A stretch of DNA of 64,000 nucleotides from Porites lobata. Its lineage: Eukaryota; Cnidaria; Anthozoa; Scleractinia; Poritidae. Of this stretch, positions 48,227 to 59,400 are shown piece by piece; the stretch's first letter is position 1, and each line of letters begins with the position of its first letter. A program made the position numbers and the translations under genes. The notes beneath the pieces were generated by a model, which had not been told where the DNA came from, did no database searches, and worked only from the letters and a program-made list of their open reading frames with translations. The stretch covers positions 1,692,001-1,756,000 of the forward strand of contig CALNXK010000040.1 of assembly GCA_942486035.1 (NCBI GenBank), read 5' to 3'.

Positions 48227-51200
48227 CTACTTACGTTGCTGCTGCAGAGTCACATGAGGCTGCTGTGTCGCAGGTCCAGCGGTTACCGCATTGTTCATAA
48301 AATTCACAGTAAGATTCTGATTCGGTGCGGTAGGAACCATATTTGTGGCATTTTTGATAATATGGTCAACCACTCCTCCCTCGAAAGGATTCACCACCCC
48401 TGAGCCGGTGGGCATAGGAGGAGCTTGAGTCGCCAGAATATGCGCAATGGCGCTTGGTTGTGGCGCGTTTTCAACAGCAACGGGTCCCTCGATAACCAAA
48501 GGACTCTCGTTTCCATGAATAACGAGTGGTGCTGCACTCGGGGCAACATTTTTGGCTTCTTGTACCACCGACGGTACCCCAGCTGCGGCCGCATTTTCTG
48601 TTTCGTGTACCAGCAACGGTACCCCAGTAGAGACAGGACCTTCGGCTACCACAGGGCTCTTAGTTTCGTGTACAACAATTGGCTTCCCTGTAGAGGCAGC
48701 ATTTTCTGTTTCGTGTACTACCAACGGTACCCCATTAGAGGCAGGACCTTCGGCCACCACAGGACCCTCGTTTTCGTGCACAACAATTGGTGGCCCTGTG
48801 GAGGCAGCATTTTCCGTTTCATGTACTACCAACGGTACCCCAGTAGAGGTGGGACCTTCCACTACCACAGGACCCTCGTTTTCGTGCACAACAATTGGTG
48901 TCCCTATGGAGGCTGCATTTTCTGTTTTATGCACGAGAACAGGTACCTCTACGGGGGCGACCGCTTTTCCCTTTTCCTTTTCAAACGATATTCTAATTTT
49001 TTCATGTTCTTCTCCTTTCGGTGCCAAAGATAATACATTTCCATCGGTTGATGTTTTATTTCCAATAAATGAGATCTTGATATTTTCCGCATTTCCTTCC
49101 CCCGGGGGGTGTATAGAAATTTCCTTTACTCCTGGTACTGGTTTCTTTTTATCGATGAAAGAAATCCTAATATTCTCCACTCCATTGTTTTCTAAAGGTT
49201 GGGCTCTCTGTGGTACTTCCACAACCCAATCAGGCGTCTGCTTAATTTCTAAGACTTCCACTTCCTCTACGGGTACAACCGGAAGTTCGTTAGCATTCAT
49301 AACAACCACAGGTGCCCCAGTGGGCTCCAGCGAGCCTGTATGAACCGAAAGTGCTTCTGGGGGCGTTGACGAGTCATAAACGCCGACCTGTGAACCGGAA
49401 GTAGTACTCTGCGAGACCGGAAGCATGGGTTCGACAAAGCTTTCCGTCTTGTTGTATAAGTTATAAGATGGAAAATCTTTAATCGGAACGGAAACTTCCG
49501 GGTAAATTGTCTCATTAGCAACTTCTTTCGTTGCTGCGAAAGGTGTGGTACCTTGCGGTACTCTCGGGTAGGTGAAGTTGCTATTAAGCGCCACCTTTAA
49601 AGTGTCTGGAGCATTCGTGGGAGAATCCTCCCAACCCACTAAGGGGTTTACTGTTGGCTGTGTTGCCACAAAGCCCTCAGCTTTCTCAGTCGGTTTTGGA
49701 GCTGATGATTCTCCTGTAGGAAAATGAAATGTTCTACCGTAAACATATGGCTAATAGGAAGGTATGCAACAGATTAAAACGAATTAATAACAAAATTAAG
49801 TTTTTTCAAGGTCAATTCCAGTCAATCCCATTATTAGCAGTATGTAGGATGTTTGTCTTATGAACCTAGTTTAGTAGCCAATAAGCTCCCAGGAGTGTTC
49901 TGTAGCTCAGTGGTAGAGCATCTGGACTAGTAACCAAAAGGCCGCAGGTTTGACCTCTGTTGGGAAATAATCGGATTTATTCTATCAAGCCACTTTTATC
50001 ACTACCTGTAAAGACGTGTTCCTCAACATAATACCTGACAGACGTTTTTGCTTGTCACGAAGTTGGAACTTGTCATTTACAAGTTTTTCAGTTTGCTAAC
50101 ATAAACTTCCATAGAAAGAAAGGGCGAATGGGCAGTACTAAGGAAAATTGACTGGATTGCAGTGAAAAAGCTCCTTTATGAAAAACGACAATAATAAGAA
50201 AATTCAAGAACTGAAAAGTAGCGAACTCACCCTTTCCGCAGTGTCCACATAGTTTGGGACAGTTAAGGTCAATCCAGTCATATGACTCACAATGTTCTGC
50301 TCCGTACATTGCGCATGCGTTATGATCAACGCACCACGATTCTGCGTAAAAAGAATAGTGAAGAAAACTAAGTACACGGCAGAAATCCATCAGCCGGAGA
50401 GTGCATTACATCTCTCAAGTAAGATTATCTCACCGCAAGTGTTAGTCTTTTTCTTCCTCAACGGCAAACTCAGTCAAACAGAAAGGAGTAAATTTTGCTT
50501 AAGAATAACAGATAAAAACTAAATAAAGTCTTTACTGAAGACGACAAACTCTTTCATTAAATCATACAGACGTTTGTGAAAAAAGGGAATATCCAAGCGA
50601 AACAAATACTGCTGTGCGTAAAAACATTTATCAGTAGCAATTGGACATGATTTAAAAGCCAACCATTAGGTAGACTACGAGCAGTGTCTCATTTTTCTGT
50701 AGTCTGTCAAGCAAAACGCGAGACACGCAAATGGCCACGTGACTGATGGCGCGAGACGGGAGAGGCACGAAAAAGTCTCTCTTTTTTCTTCTCGTGCTTT
50801 CGCCCTCGTTTCGCGCGTCTCGCGGCTTCGCCGCTTCCGCGCGCGTGCATTGCTCTCACTAAATTTGAAGAAAAACAGAGACTGCTCGCAGTCTAACCAT
50901 TAGGAATATTTGACTGCTAAAGACCATGAAATAGCTATAGCATAGTGCTCCACTTTTTCATTAAAAAAAAAAAACACACAGTTTACATGCATTAATGCAT
51001 TTGTTACTGATGTTTTTAGACATATTTAGTATCTTTGAAATTAATATATATCCTTTTTCGAGTCTCTCCAAAATAACCTTTTGGGCAAGAGCACCTTCCT
51101 ATTTTTTCATTGATAAAGGTACTTAATTTTGAATTTAGCAGGATATTAGCATTATTTTTTAAAAAATTTGTGAATAAACCTGAATCTGAGATAATAGCAT

Positions 51201-53106
51201 TTAAAGTGTAAGACACGACGGAGAAGCGGAGGTAGAGATGCCTGGGTGCCGGTGCGGAGGTGGGGGAGGGGGGTTACCCACCCATCCACACTACAGTCGA
51301 CTGCTCCCGACAACTCGAACCTTCAAAGGGAAATCGAAAAAAGTCCTAGTTATCAGGAGTTCGAGTTATCGGGAGTTTGAAGCAAATAACCGGAAGTAAG
51401 AAAATAGGCAAATGGATGGGAAGGAAAGGTAATTAAATAAAACAGTATACAGGAATGGACACTGAATTTGAACTGGAGTGGCAAAAAAGTAAAGGCAAAG
51501 AATTTACTCGGTTATTTTGAAATAAATTCGGTGTTTCGGACTTCAGCAGACGGTTTTTTTCCCGACTTGTCATGCGTTTATAACATGGTGCGAGTTATCG
51601 ACGGTAAAATTTTAGAGAAATGAGTTGCGAAGGGAAGCAAAAATTACTTCGAGTTAGCGGGAGGTTCGAGTTATCGAGGGTGAAATTATAGTGAATGTAA
51701 GAAGGAAATCCAAGGGAAATCGACTTTGGTTCGAGTTAGCGCGAGGTTCGAATTATCGGGAGTCTACTGTATTCACAAAAGTCATAACATACAGCATTTC
51801 TTGTCCGAAAGGCTTGAAAAATTTTTGTGCCATGTGGAAGTGACTTTTTTAACGAGAATATGTGGCACGGAAGCACAGAATTGGGATGCGAAGCTACGTT
51901 AAATCTTTAAAGAAAATCTTTTAAACCGGAATCTTTGTCAGGTTATTTCGTAACTAACGTTCTCCTTGTAATAGTCTCAAGTCCTATTTTCCTCAGTTTT
52001 GAAGGGTTGCTCAACTGAACATCGAAAGTTTATTTCCAAAGTTTACAGGCCTGCTCGATCAATGATTATGTTAATATCAGTGTAATATGGTTACCAAAAC
52101 TTAATTCAAGGAGGGACAACACCCGTCTTTGATTAGTTTTAGTTGCCTATCATCTGAAACCTTAATAATAACTTCTGTGTCTGTCTTGAAAGCATCTACA
52201 AGACCCTACAATAATACGCATTCAAAAAACTGTGTTATTTAGAGTTGAAAGCAGCTTGTACTTTACGGGTAAAAGGTTAATTTTTTCACGCTAAGTTGCT
52301 TGGGTAACTGAAGCGATCAAGCATATCTGTTGAACTCACTCAAACAAATTTATCAAAATCATATAGCAAACGTTTAGCAACGAACCATGACATAAACGCG
52401 TCCAGCTTAAAACTGTATATCCTCTGCTTATTATGATCAATTTTTATAGTCAAAGTTAAGTTTACCAAGATTTTTTTCTGCAACTAAAATAATCGATTTT
52501 TCTGGTGGCACTATTGATTCTCTTGTTACACCAGTTTCACTCCATCCTTCGCAAGTATATACTTTATAAAAAATTCAGGTGCTGGCGAGAAGAAAATATG
52601 TCAGAAATTTCGAAACTGCTTAATGGAAATGCCCTATTTTTGCATAGAATGGAGTAGACTTTGTGGGTTAAAATGCTGGAAAGCATTTTGAAGGCAGAAT
52701 TTAGAATATCGATTGACAAAAGAGTTTTGATTTGAAGACATCATACCTAATGGTCAGTTATAATAATGTGGCTCATGATGTCACATGAAGAAATTCGGAT
52801 TAAATCAAATTTCTCTTTACCATAGCCCCAAACCGCAATCATATATGTCTATTTGTCCTGGTCTACGTAAAATTTCTTGTTGTATTTTCACGCTGTTCGT
52901 AAGAGTCAGTTTGGGATCTGTCAAAGTATTAAATTTTCTCCGATTGCATAACGAGAGTGAGGAGTCGCTAAGCCTACCGTTAACTTTTCCAATTAAGGGT
53001 AATATTCACAAATTACGAAAATAAGTTTTAACTTACCGTCCGAAGCGATTGTGGTTTGGATAAAATGAACTACAAAAAGAAGTCGGATCCACCTTGAATT
53101 CTCCAT
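48227..53106 (-). CDS. Unit B: secreted ShKT protein with long repeat domain
   Basis: Exon 53037-53106 encodes a signal peptide (MENSRWIRLLFVVHFIQTTI, then ASD). Exon 50231-50341 encodes one ShKT domain (ESWCVDHNACAMYGAEHC, then WIDLNCPKLCGHCGK). Exon 48235-49713 encodes 493 residues without cysteines. The last exon starts S/P/T-rich and then has three units containing NIRISF-type strands (ENIRISFIDKK, ENIKISFIGNK, EKIRISFEKEK). Three 36-residue tandem repeats follow, of the type ENAASTGxPIVVHENEGPVV, then a fourth partial unit. All joins are phase 1. At the 3' end the CDS either stops two codons after a good GTAAGT donor (TAG at 48227) or splices on to unit A exons. A secreted spacer or matrix protein is likely; the repeat domain is not one I recognise. 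Confidence 0.75.
48480..48960 (-). repeat. 108-nt coding tandem repeats in unit B
   Basis: Three consecutive 36-codon units and a degenerate fourth inside the last exon of unit B. Each has two half-units (PIVVHENEGPVV and VPLVVHETENAA), suggesting an original 18-codon repeat. High similarity between units indicates recent or homogenised duplication. Long plus-strand open frames over this region are a by-product. Confidence 0.8.
49896..49967 (+). repeat. tRNA-derived SINE head
   Basis: The plus strand reads TGTAGCTCAGTGGTAGAGCA (A box), an anticodon-like loop CTAGTAA, and GGTTTGACCTC (degenerate B box). The ends do not pair, so not a functional tRNA. It lies in the intron between the ShKT and repeat exons of unit B. 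Confidence 0.6.
50671..50895. mobile_element. MULE-like MITE with 9-bp target duplication (copy 2)
   Basis: A 225-bp element with ends TAGACTACGAGCAGTGTCTC and GAGACTGCTCGCAGTCTA, flanked by ACCATTAGG at 50662-50670 and 50896-50904. It shares ends and duplication length with the element at 12,016-12,160. The centre is GC-rich with several CGCG words. Confidence 0.85.
51294..51769. mobile_element. pogo-like element with internal GTTCGAGTTATCG repeats
   Basis: A 476-bp element between TA dinucleotides, with ends CAGTCGACTGCTCCCGACAA and, inverted, TTATCGGGAGTCTACTG. Internally the word TTCGAGTTA(T/G)CG(x)GxG recurs about seven times in one orientation. CAGT ends with TA target fit the pogo/Tc1-mariner group. 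No transposase is readable. Confidence 0.75.
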
Positions 53107-56100
53107 TGCTAGTTGCTTTTCTCCTGGCTAATATATCCTCTCTTCACGAACGAGAGAAATGATGGCAAATATTACGTTTGCCCTGATTTCTCTCGCCTTC
53201 TTTCCTGAGCTCTACGAAAAAATCGGATTTAATTGTTACTCATTGTATTTTTAACAACACTTTACGGCAACCGTTAGTGTTCTAAAGGTGCAAAATAAGC
53301 GGACGAATCATTTTGTCAAAGTTCTGTTTGCATTTTGGCGGTTTCTTCTAGTTACCAGTTGCCTTGAATGGTGCTTTATTGATTTCGTCAAATGTTAGGT
53401 GACCGGTTTGATCCAAAAGGGGTTTGATTTCGAAGTAGTATCAAAATAAATTCTACCTTTCATCAGCCTACTTTTAGAATTTAAGAGAAAACGAATTATT
53501 ACAAAAATTTCTTCCTTATATTTTCAATAACCTTTTTACGTTAAATGACCTTCCTCGAGTTAGCAGTTATTTTAATAGAAATCACGATATAGTAGTTCGT
53601 TTATCGCGTACGATTATTATTTTGTTGTTTCACGTTTTCGGTTCAAGCTCTTGAAGTTTGCGTATTTCTTATCACAGAAGTCAAAAGATGGCTTTTTCTT
53701 TACAGATCGAAATTAAGGAAACGATGATTTTCTCAGTAAATGATCAATCAAATATATAGAACAGTTATAACTTTCTAGCGTCGGAAGATACGAAAACAAA
53801 GACAGATTAAAATATGTTTTCAATCTTACCTTTAAAGATGGGGGTAAAATTTGTCCTTAACTTCTGTCACGTAACCACTGAGTTAAACGTCGCCCTCATT
53901 TCGCTGTATCACATCCAACGACATTTTTTCCCTTAAACTTCAAAACCAGCAAATAATATATTCTTTTGTTAAGAAAAATGCGGGCTCCAGATTGACGCAT
54001 GCGTGTTTCCCAGGCCACGTATATAATCAAATAAGGCATCGACCGTTTGCGCATGGTCGATGCCCCTCTCTGGGATGTTACTGGTCGAAGTTACTAGAGA
54101 ACTCTTAAAATTTCTGGTAGTGTCACAGGGAGTGACAAACGACGATTGTATTTAACTGGTTTAGCACTTTATCACTCATTACATTGCAATGGTATCTTTG
54201 GTTTACTCTGGTTTTCGATTCAGAGGATTGAATCGTCATGCAACACGCCGGGTAATATGAAGAATGAAGTCAGTTTAAGAATCTACTTTTAGACTGACAG
54301 CAATTGCTTGATGCAGTAATAAATGGAGGAAAATTATAGATTGTTTAAAACCTAATTTACTTTTTCACTGAATTCAAAGCTACGTTTGGTAAGGAGAAAT
54401 GCGATTTCTGTGATTCTTAACCTAGCATTCCAACATCATAAACTACATGTACTCTAGCTGACTCCGTTTTTTAAATTTCTATCGACTAGCCTTAGCGCTC
54501 ATTTTTTATGTTTACAGCTATCAATGAATCACAATCGAAAGAAACAAAGCGACCAAAATTGGCGAATAAATTTAACGGGTTTCCATGTTTCATCTGTTCA
54601 GTTTGTTGTCTTTAAAGATCAAGGATTACAAGCGAAAACAGCGAGTGTTTCAGTGTTGATGTTTGTAATTACCGTGGCCTTTTAACCGACAGGTTTTTTA
54701 TTGAACGAGCTAGTGTCTAGTACATCGATAAACTGGTAGACTGATATAAATGTAGCTACTAGTGTCTGACCCTTTGAGTCGTTTTAATGATCTAGAAGTG
54801 CTCGAAAGAGCGAGTGCTTAATTTGCTGCCAACTCAATTCTATGTGTGTAAACTGAAGAAATTAGAAATAAATTATGGCCATCGCAAGGAAAATCTTATA
54901 TACAGTATAACTTTCAGAAACAACAGCTATAAAAAAAAGCTAGCTTTTATCTTCAGGGTTGACCATAATTTTGACAAGTTATTACATAATCTAGCTGTAA
55001 GGATGAGAAGCAGGGATCTAAAGTGTTGTGAGCACTTGGCGGACGCTATGTTGGGTTGACTTTGTGTTGGTTCTCTTCCTTGCTCAAAGAGGTTTTTTCG
55101 GTTGCTCTGATATTTCCCCTCTCCACGAAGACTTAGTTAACTTATGCAAATTCCATTTCAGTCTGAAACGGGTGATACCAGTAAATTGGGAATACTTTAA
55201 GTTAGTATTACTACTCGCATGTTTTGTCTAATGTTTTCCTCTCTAAGCAACGTTTGTTTGTTTTGGTTAGATGGTGGCCTTTCCTAAAGGAGCAATCTTT
55301 GCTAGTGACAGGTACTGATTATCCTTTTCATTCTCGGCCTCAGTAATTTGGCTTATAAATTCGATATATTAAAACGCCGTACATAATTCGCGATCGCAGA
55401 TCGAGCGCAAGTGCAGCGGCCTCAAGAAAAAGATGCATTCCCTGAAAAACAGGTTGTTGTGAGATCGTAAAATACTCGATGCGATGGTGCAAATGACATG
55501 AATTGAAATATATTAAATAAGTCATATTTTGAACCGCAGATAAATATATGAAAGTGAACACGATGATCGCAGTAGAATCATAACAACCTGAGTGGTTGAA
55601 AAAGAATAATGCATTGTTAAACACATTAAAACCTTGTCACATGTGTATTCATGTTTCAGTTTTATTTGATACCTTTCAAACATGTTAGTTCTTTTTGATC
55701 CAAAACGAAAAATTAAAGCTGTAATTTTTTTACATGTAAAAAGGAAGTTCATCAAGGAAAGTTTTAAAAGTTTCTTCTAAAAATCAAGGCCGTAAGAGGT
55801 GAAAACGCAATTCTTCGTTAATTTTCATAATATTAGATCTTTGTTAGTAAAACGTTACTATTGTGTTTATTTATTTAGATTTCCTCTCTATCTTTTAAAC
55901 TTTTTAGCGTATAATTCAACCAATCTTGGATAGGATGCTTCTCTTGTAGCCTGAATTTCAAGCGATTACTTCGAGTCGTTGTTACTCCCTCCGGTCGATT
56001 CAGACGTTACTGAGGGAGTAATAACGACTCGAAGTAATCGGATGAAATTCATGCTACTTCTCTTGGACATTGGAACCCTAATAAGATCAGTAGACGAGAT

Positions 56101-56421
56101 GTAAATCAAACCAAGCATGGCATGTTTGCGGATCCAAAACAGTAAAAAAATTCAAAGAATCTCAGCGAACAAAACTCAGTTTTGATCCTTGAAAAATCTT
56201 TCAAATATCCTTCACAACTATTTCTAACTGAGTGTACAGTTTAGTCTTGTTTCGTTTCGCAGTCTTGCTCACAGCGAGCTCCATATTTAGAGCTACATCC
56301 ATGAGTACTTCGAGGACAGAATAGTACCCAGTCGCCATTTTTTTTTCTAGCAAAGGAATATGGAAAGGAAACCTGACGCGCCCAATGGCGCTTGGGAAGG
56401 AGGGTCCTTCCTTCCCTTGAT
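53107..56421. other. Intergenic spacer between units C and B
   Basis: No exon supported. A short hairpin at about 54,033-54,064 (GGCATCGACC and complement) and the palindrome at 55,946-56,057 are the only structures seen. AATAAA-type signals on the minus strand near 55,865-55,877 could end unit C transcripts. A TATATTA at 53,129-53,135 lies 29 bases before the unit B start codon, too close for a confident promoter call. Confidence 0.5.
55946..56057. mobile_element. 112-bp hairpin element
   Basis: Left arm GTAGCCTGAATTTCAAGCGA continuing through TTACTTCGAGTCGTTGTTAC, right arm the near complement ending ATGAAATTCATGCTAC. About 46 bases per arm around a 20-base loop, in the spacer downstream of unit C. 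Confidence 0.7.
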
Positions 56422-59400
56422 CTACCGTGAACTCACTAAGTGCTTACAATAATCACATTTCCAATGGAGAGAAGCGACTGGGTCAAGTATTACTAGGGGA
56501 AGGGAGGCAGGGGATTCGCTGTCATGAACTATCCTGAGTAATATGATCCCAGGATACGCGTTATTTTGATACTGTTGTTGGCTCGAGTAGTAGCTGTCTT
56601 GTCCAGCTGAGTTCTGCGCCTGCGAGTCTTGATACTGTTGGTCAGCCGCGTTGTTATAATATCCATTAGCTGTGTTCTGCGCGTTTGAATCCCCATACCG
56701 TTGGTCAGCAGCGTTGTTATAATACCCATTAGCTGTGTTCTGCGCGTTTGAATCCCCATACCGTTGGTCAGCGGCGTTATTATTTAACATATTATATCCC
56801 GCCGTGCCTTGTGAGTAGCTCTGCTGATCGGCCGTGTATGGGGACTGGCTCTGACTTTGGTATTCATTCGTGGTTGAGGCTGCTTGGTAACCATACAAGG
56901 CTTGGTTACTCGGTTGATTGTAATAGGAGTAGTTCGAAGTGGACGCCCTTGTATTGTCGTTTCCTTGGGCAGCAGCCGCTTCTGGGGAAAAAAGACATCG
57001 AACATCAAAACTGCCACATCAACACCCTGCAGACCTGAATGGTTTCTTAATTAATTATACTTTAAGACAAATTGTTATTACACAGTCTCTGTATACCATT
57101 GCACTACAAACGTTTTACCCGACCTACTAACCTTAACAAGCAATCGCTTCATTAGGGCCATTTATGAGAGAAAAAATGAGATGTCAATTTCTTGAAAAAT
57201 GCATAAAAAAATGTCTTCACTCAAATGATACAGTTTTTGACTCATGACGACACGCCTTATGTCAGTAACAAGACGCGTCTTGTAAAAATGTCTTTTGATA
57301 TATAACCAAACAGATTCAAGACAATATTTGTTAAATAACTAACAGTGATATAAAAATAAGCATCATTCAGCTGTCACAAAAAGCAAATTATTAATGAAAG
57401 TTTACCATTCGTCCTGTTAAGAGTCTCATTTGCTGGGCCAAACCAAGACTCTGTGGTTGTAATATTGTGATTCTCTTGAAGTTCTGTTGTGGTGACTTCA
57501 TGCACGGCCTGATTTATGGCCTGGGTCTGGCTGGGATCAATGGTGGTCTGAGTAGCAGGAAATGGATACCAGGGGTATGGGCTTTCTGTGGTTGATTGGG
57601 CTGGCGGTGCCACCTGAGAAGGCTGTGGTACTGGCTGAACTACCAGGGGTGGGGTTCCGCCTTCTGTCGGTAACTGAGTAGGTTGCGCAACCTGGGATGG
57701 CTGTGGTTGTGGCTGACCTATCACTGGACTTGCGGCTTCCATGGGCGACTGACCAACTTGTACTGCCTGGGATGGCTGTGGTTGTGGCTGAGTTACCAAG
57801 GCTGGGGTCCCGCTTTCTGTAGGTAATTGGGCTGCCTGTGTTGCTTGGGATGGCTGTAGTCCTATGGCTGGAGTCGCACCGGATGTGTACGTCATACCAG
57901 TAGATTGACTTCCTACAGCTGCTGACTGTGTCGGTGCTACGGACTAATGTTGTTTTGGAAATGTTCATTAAGCATTATTGATTTTACCCACAGAGGAGTT
58001 TTGTTTGGGAATGGCTAAGGGAAGGTCAAAGGTTTGTGGGAAGGATTTCTCGTTCCCACCTACCCCTCCCCTAAACCATCATTTTACTCTAAGTGAGAAG
58101 TAAGTGTTAGTGTTAGCTTAAGGGAGGGGTAGGTGGGTAGTTTCCCAGAAACCTAATAAATTGATCCGATTTTTCAATAAGGACCTTTAGCAACAATGAT
58201 GGTGACAAAGGAGAGAAATTCACGTCGTTTATAAAGTTAAGTCGCTTTCTTTTCAGCTTCAAACTTCAACGCGGTTATTCTAAGGTCGCTCAATTAATTG
58301 TAAAATATAAGCGAACTATCCTGGAATAGAACTTTTAAAGAGTATAAGACAAGAACTTTCTTGTAGTTTTAAATTCTTGTGTAAAATATGTACCCGAAAT
58401 TGCCTCATTTCAGTAGATGTAATCAATCTTGTTATGTTACTTTTTATTTAGTTGTTTCTAATTATTTGAGCAGAGGGCCTTTTAACTTGCTGGATAAGCT
58501 TAATAGTATTCAAGGGCGACTTGTTTCGTGGGGGAGAAACACAATGAATATTCCATACATTAGACTATTGAAATATTCACAACGTATACAAAAATGTTCA
58601 GAGCAACATGGGAATCTCACTTCTAGATGAATAAATGCAAGTTCTTTGAAGTTAAGGTACTGATCATCGTTCTCACCTGTCCAGGCAAAACTATCCCCTG
58701 AGAAGCCGATTGATACAATGGTGTCCCTACCATCGTCTGAGCCGCAGGTGTACCAGGGGCTGTCACCTGAGGTACCACAGGATAACCAACACTCGGAGAA
58801 GGAGATGGTATGTAAGATTGCGCCGCTGTGGCAACCCCAGATGTGGCTGCAGGTTGTGTCCACGTGACAGCTGGAATCCCTGTAGTAGGAACAGCAGCGA
58901 CGTTTGCGGCATTTGATGCAGGAACGGCGACGCTTGCCCCATTTGATGGCGATGGGACAAGATACGGTGATGATGAGCTTTCACCCTCTGAGGTCACATT
59001 GTTAGCTGCTTCTTGAGCAAGGGCGGATAATGTGTCTGATTTTCCGGTCTCTGAGGTCACATTATTAGCAGCTTGTTTAGCAATGGCGGATAACATGTCT
59101 GTTTCCTTATCCTGAAGACCATGATTTGCCTTTTTACCATGGTGACGGTTGAATCTCAAAGCATATCGTGCATCACCTTTATCTAGAAAAGAAAACTTAA
59201 ATCTTAAGCTAGGACGTAAAGTAAATCTGCCTCATCAGGAGTTCCTGCCCTCATTCACTTCACCTGTCCGAGTCTTAAGATGACTTACTGGTATTTCAAA
59301 TTTCACTTAGATTCCAAAATTGAGATAGTCACGTGGTAAAGGGAAAGGTAGGAGGCCTAGTTTCAACTGTGGTTACCTAGGCCATAACAGTTACAGTATA

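Larger units (their letters stand above)
50342..53036. other. First long intron of unit B
   Basis: A 2.7-kb intron holding the MULE-like MITE at 50,671 and the pogo-like element at 51,294. Outside these it is AT-rich and I see no exon. A minus-strand fragment near 51,090 reading CSCPKGYFGE resembles half an EGF module but lacks the other cysteines. Confidence 0.5.

Noticed and set aside
48425..49343. Long plus-strand open frames of 202 and 263 codons opposite the unit B repeat exon
   Set aside because: They mirror the 108-nt coding repeats on the minus strand, have no splice-site support or domain, and the minus-strand frame has a signal peptide, phase-consistent joins and a ShKT partner.
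51016..51216. Minus-strand fragment CSCPKGYFGE resembling part of an EGF or laminin-EGF domain
   Set aside because: Only two cysteines are present, there is no complete module, and no convincing acceptor-donor pair in phase 1 encloses it.
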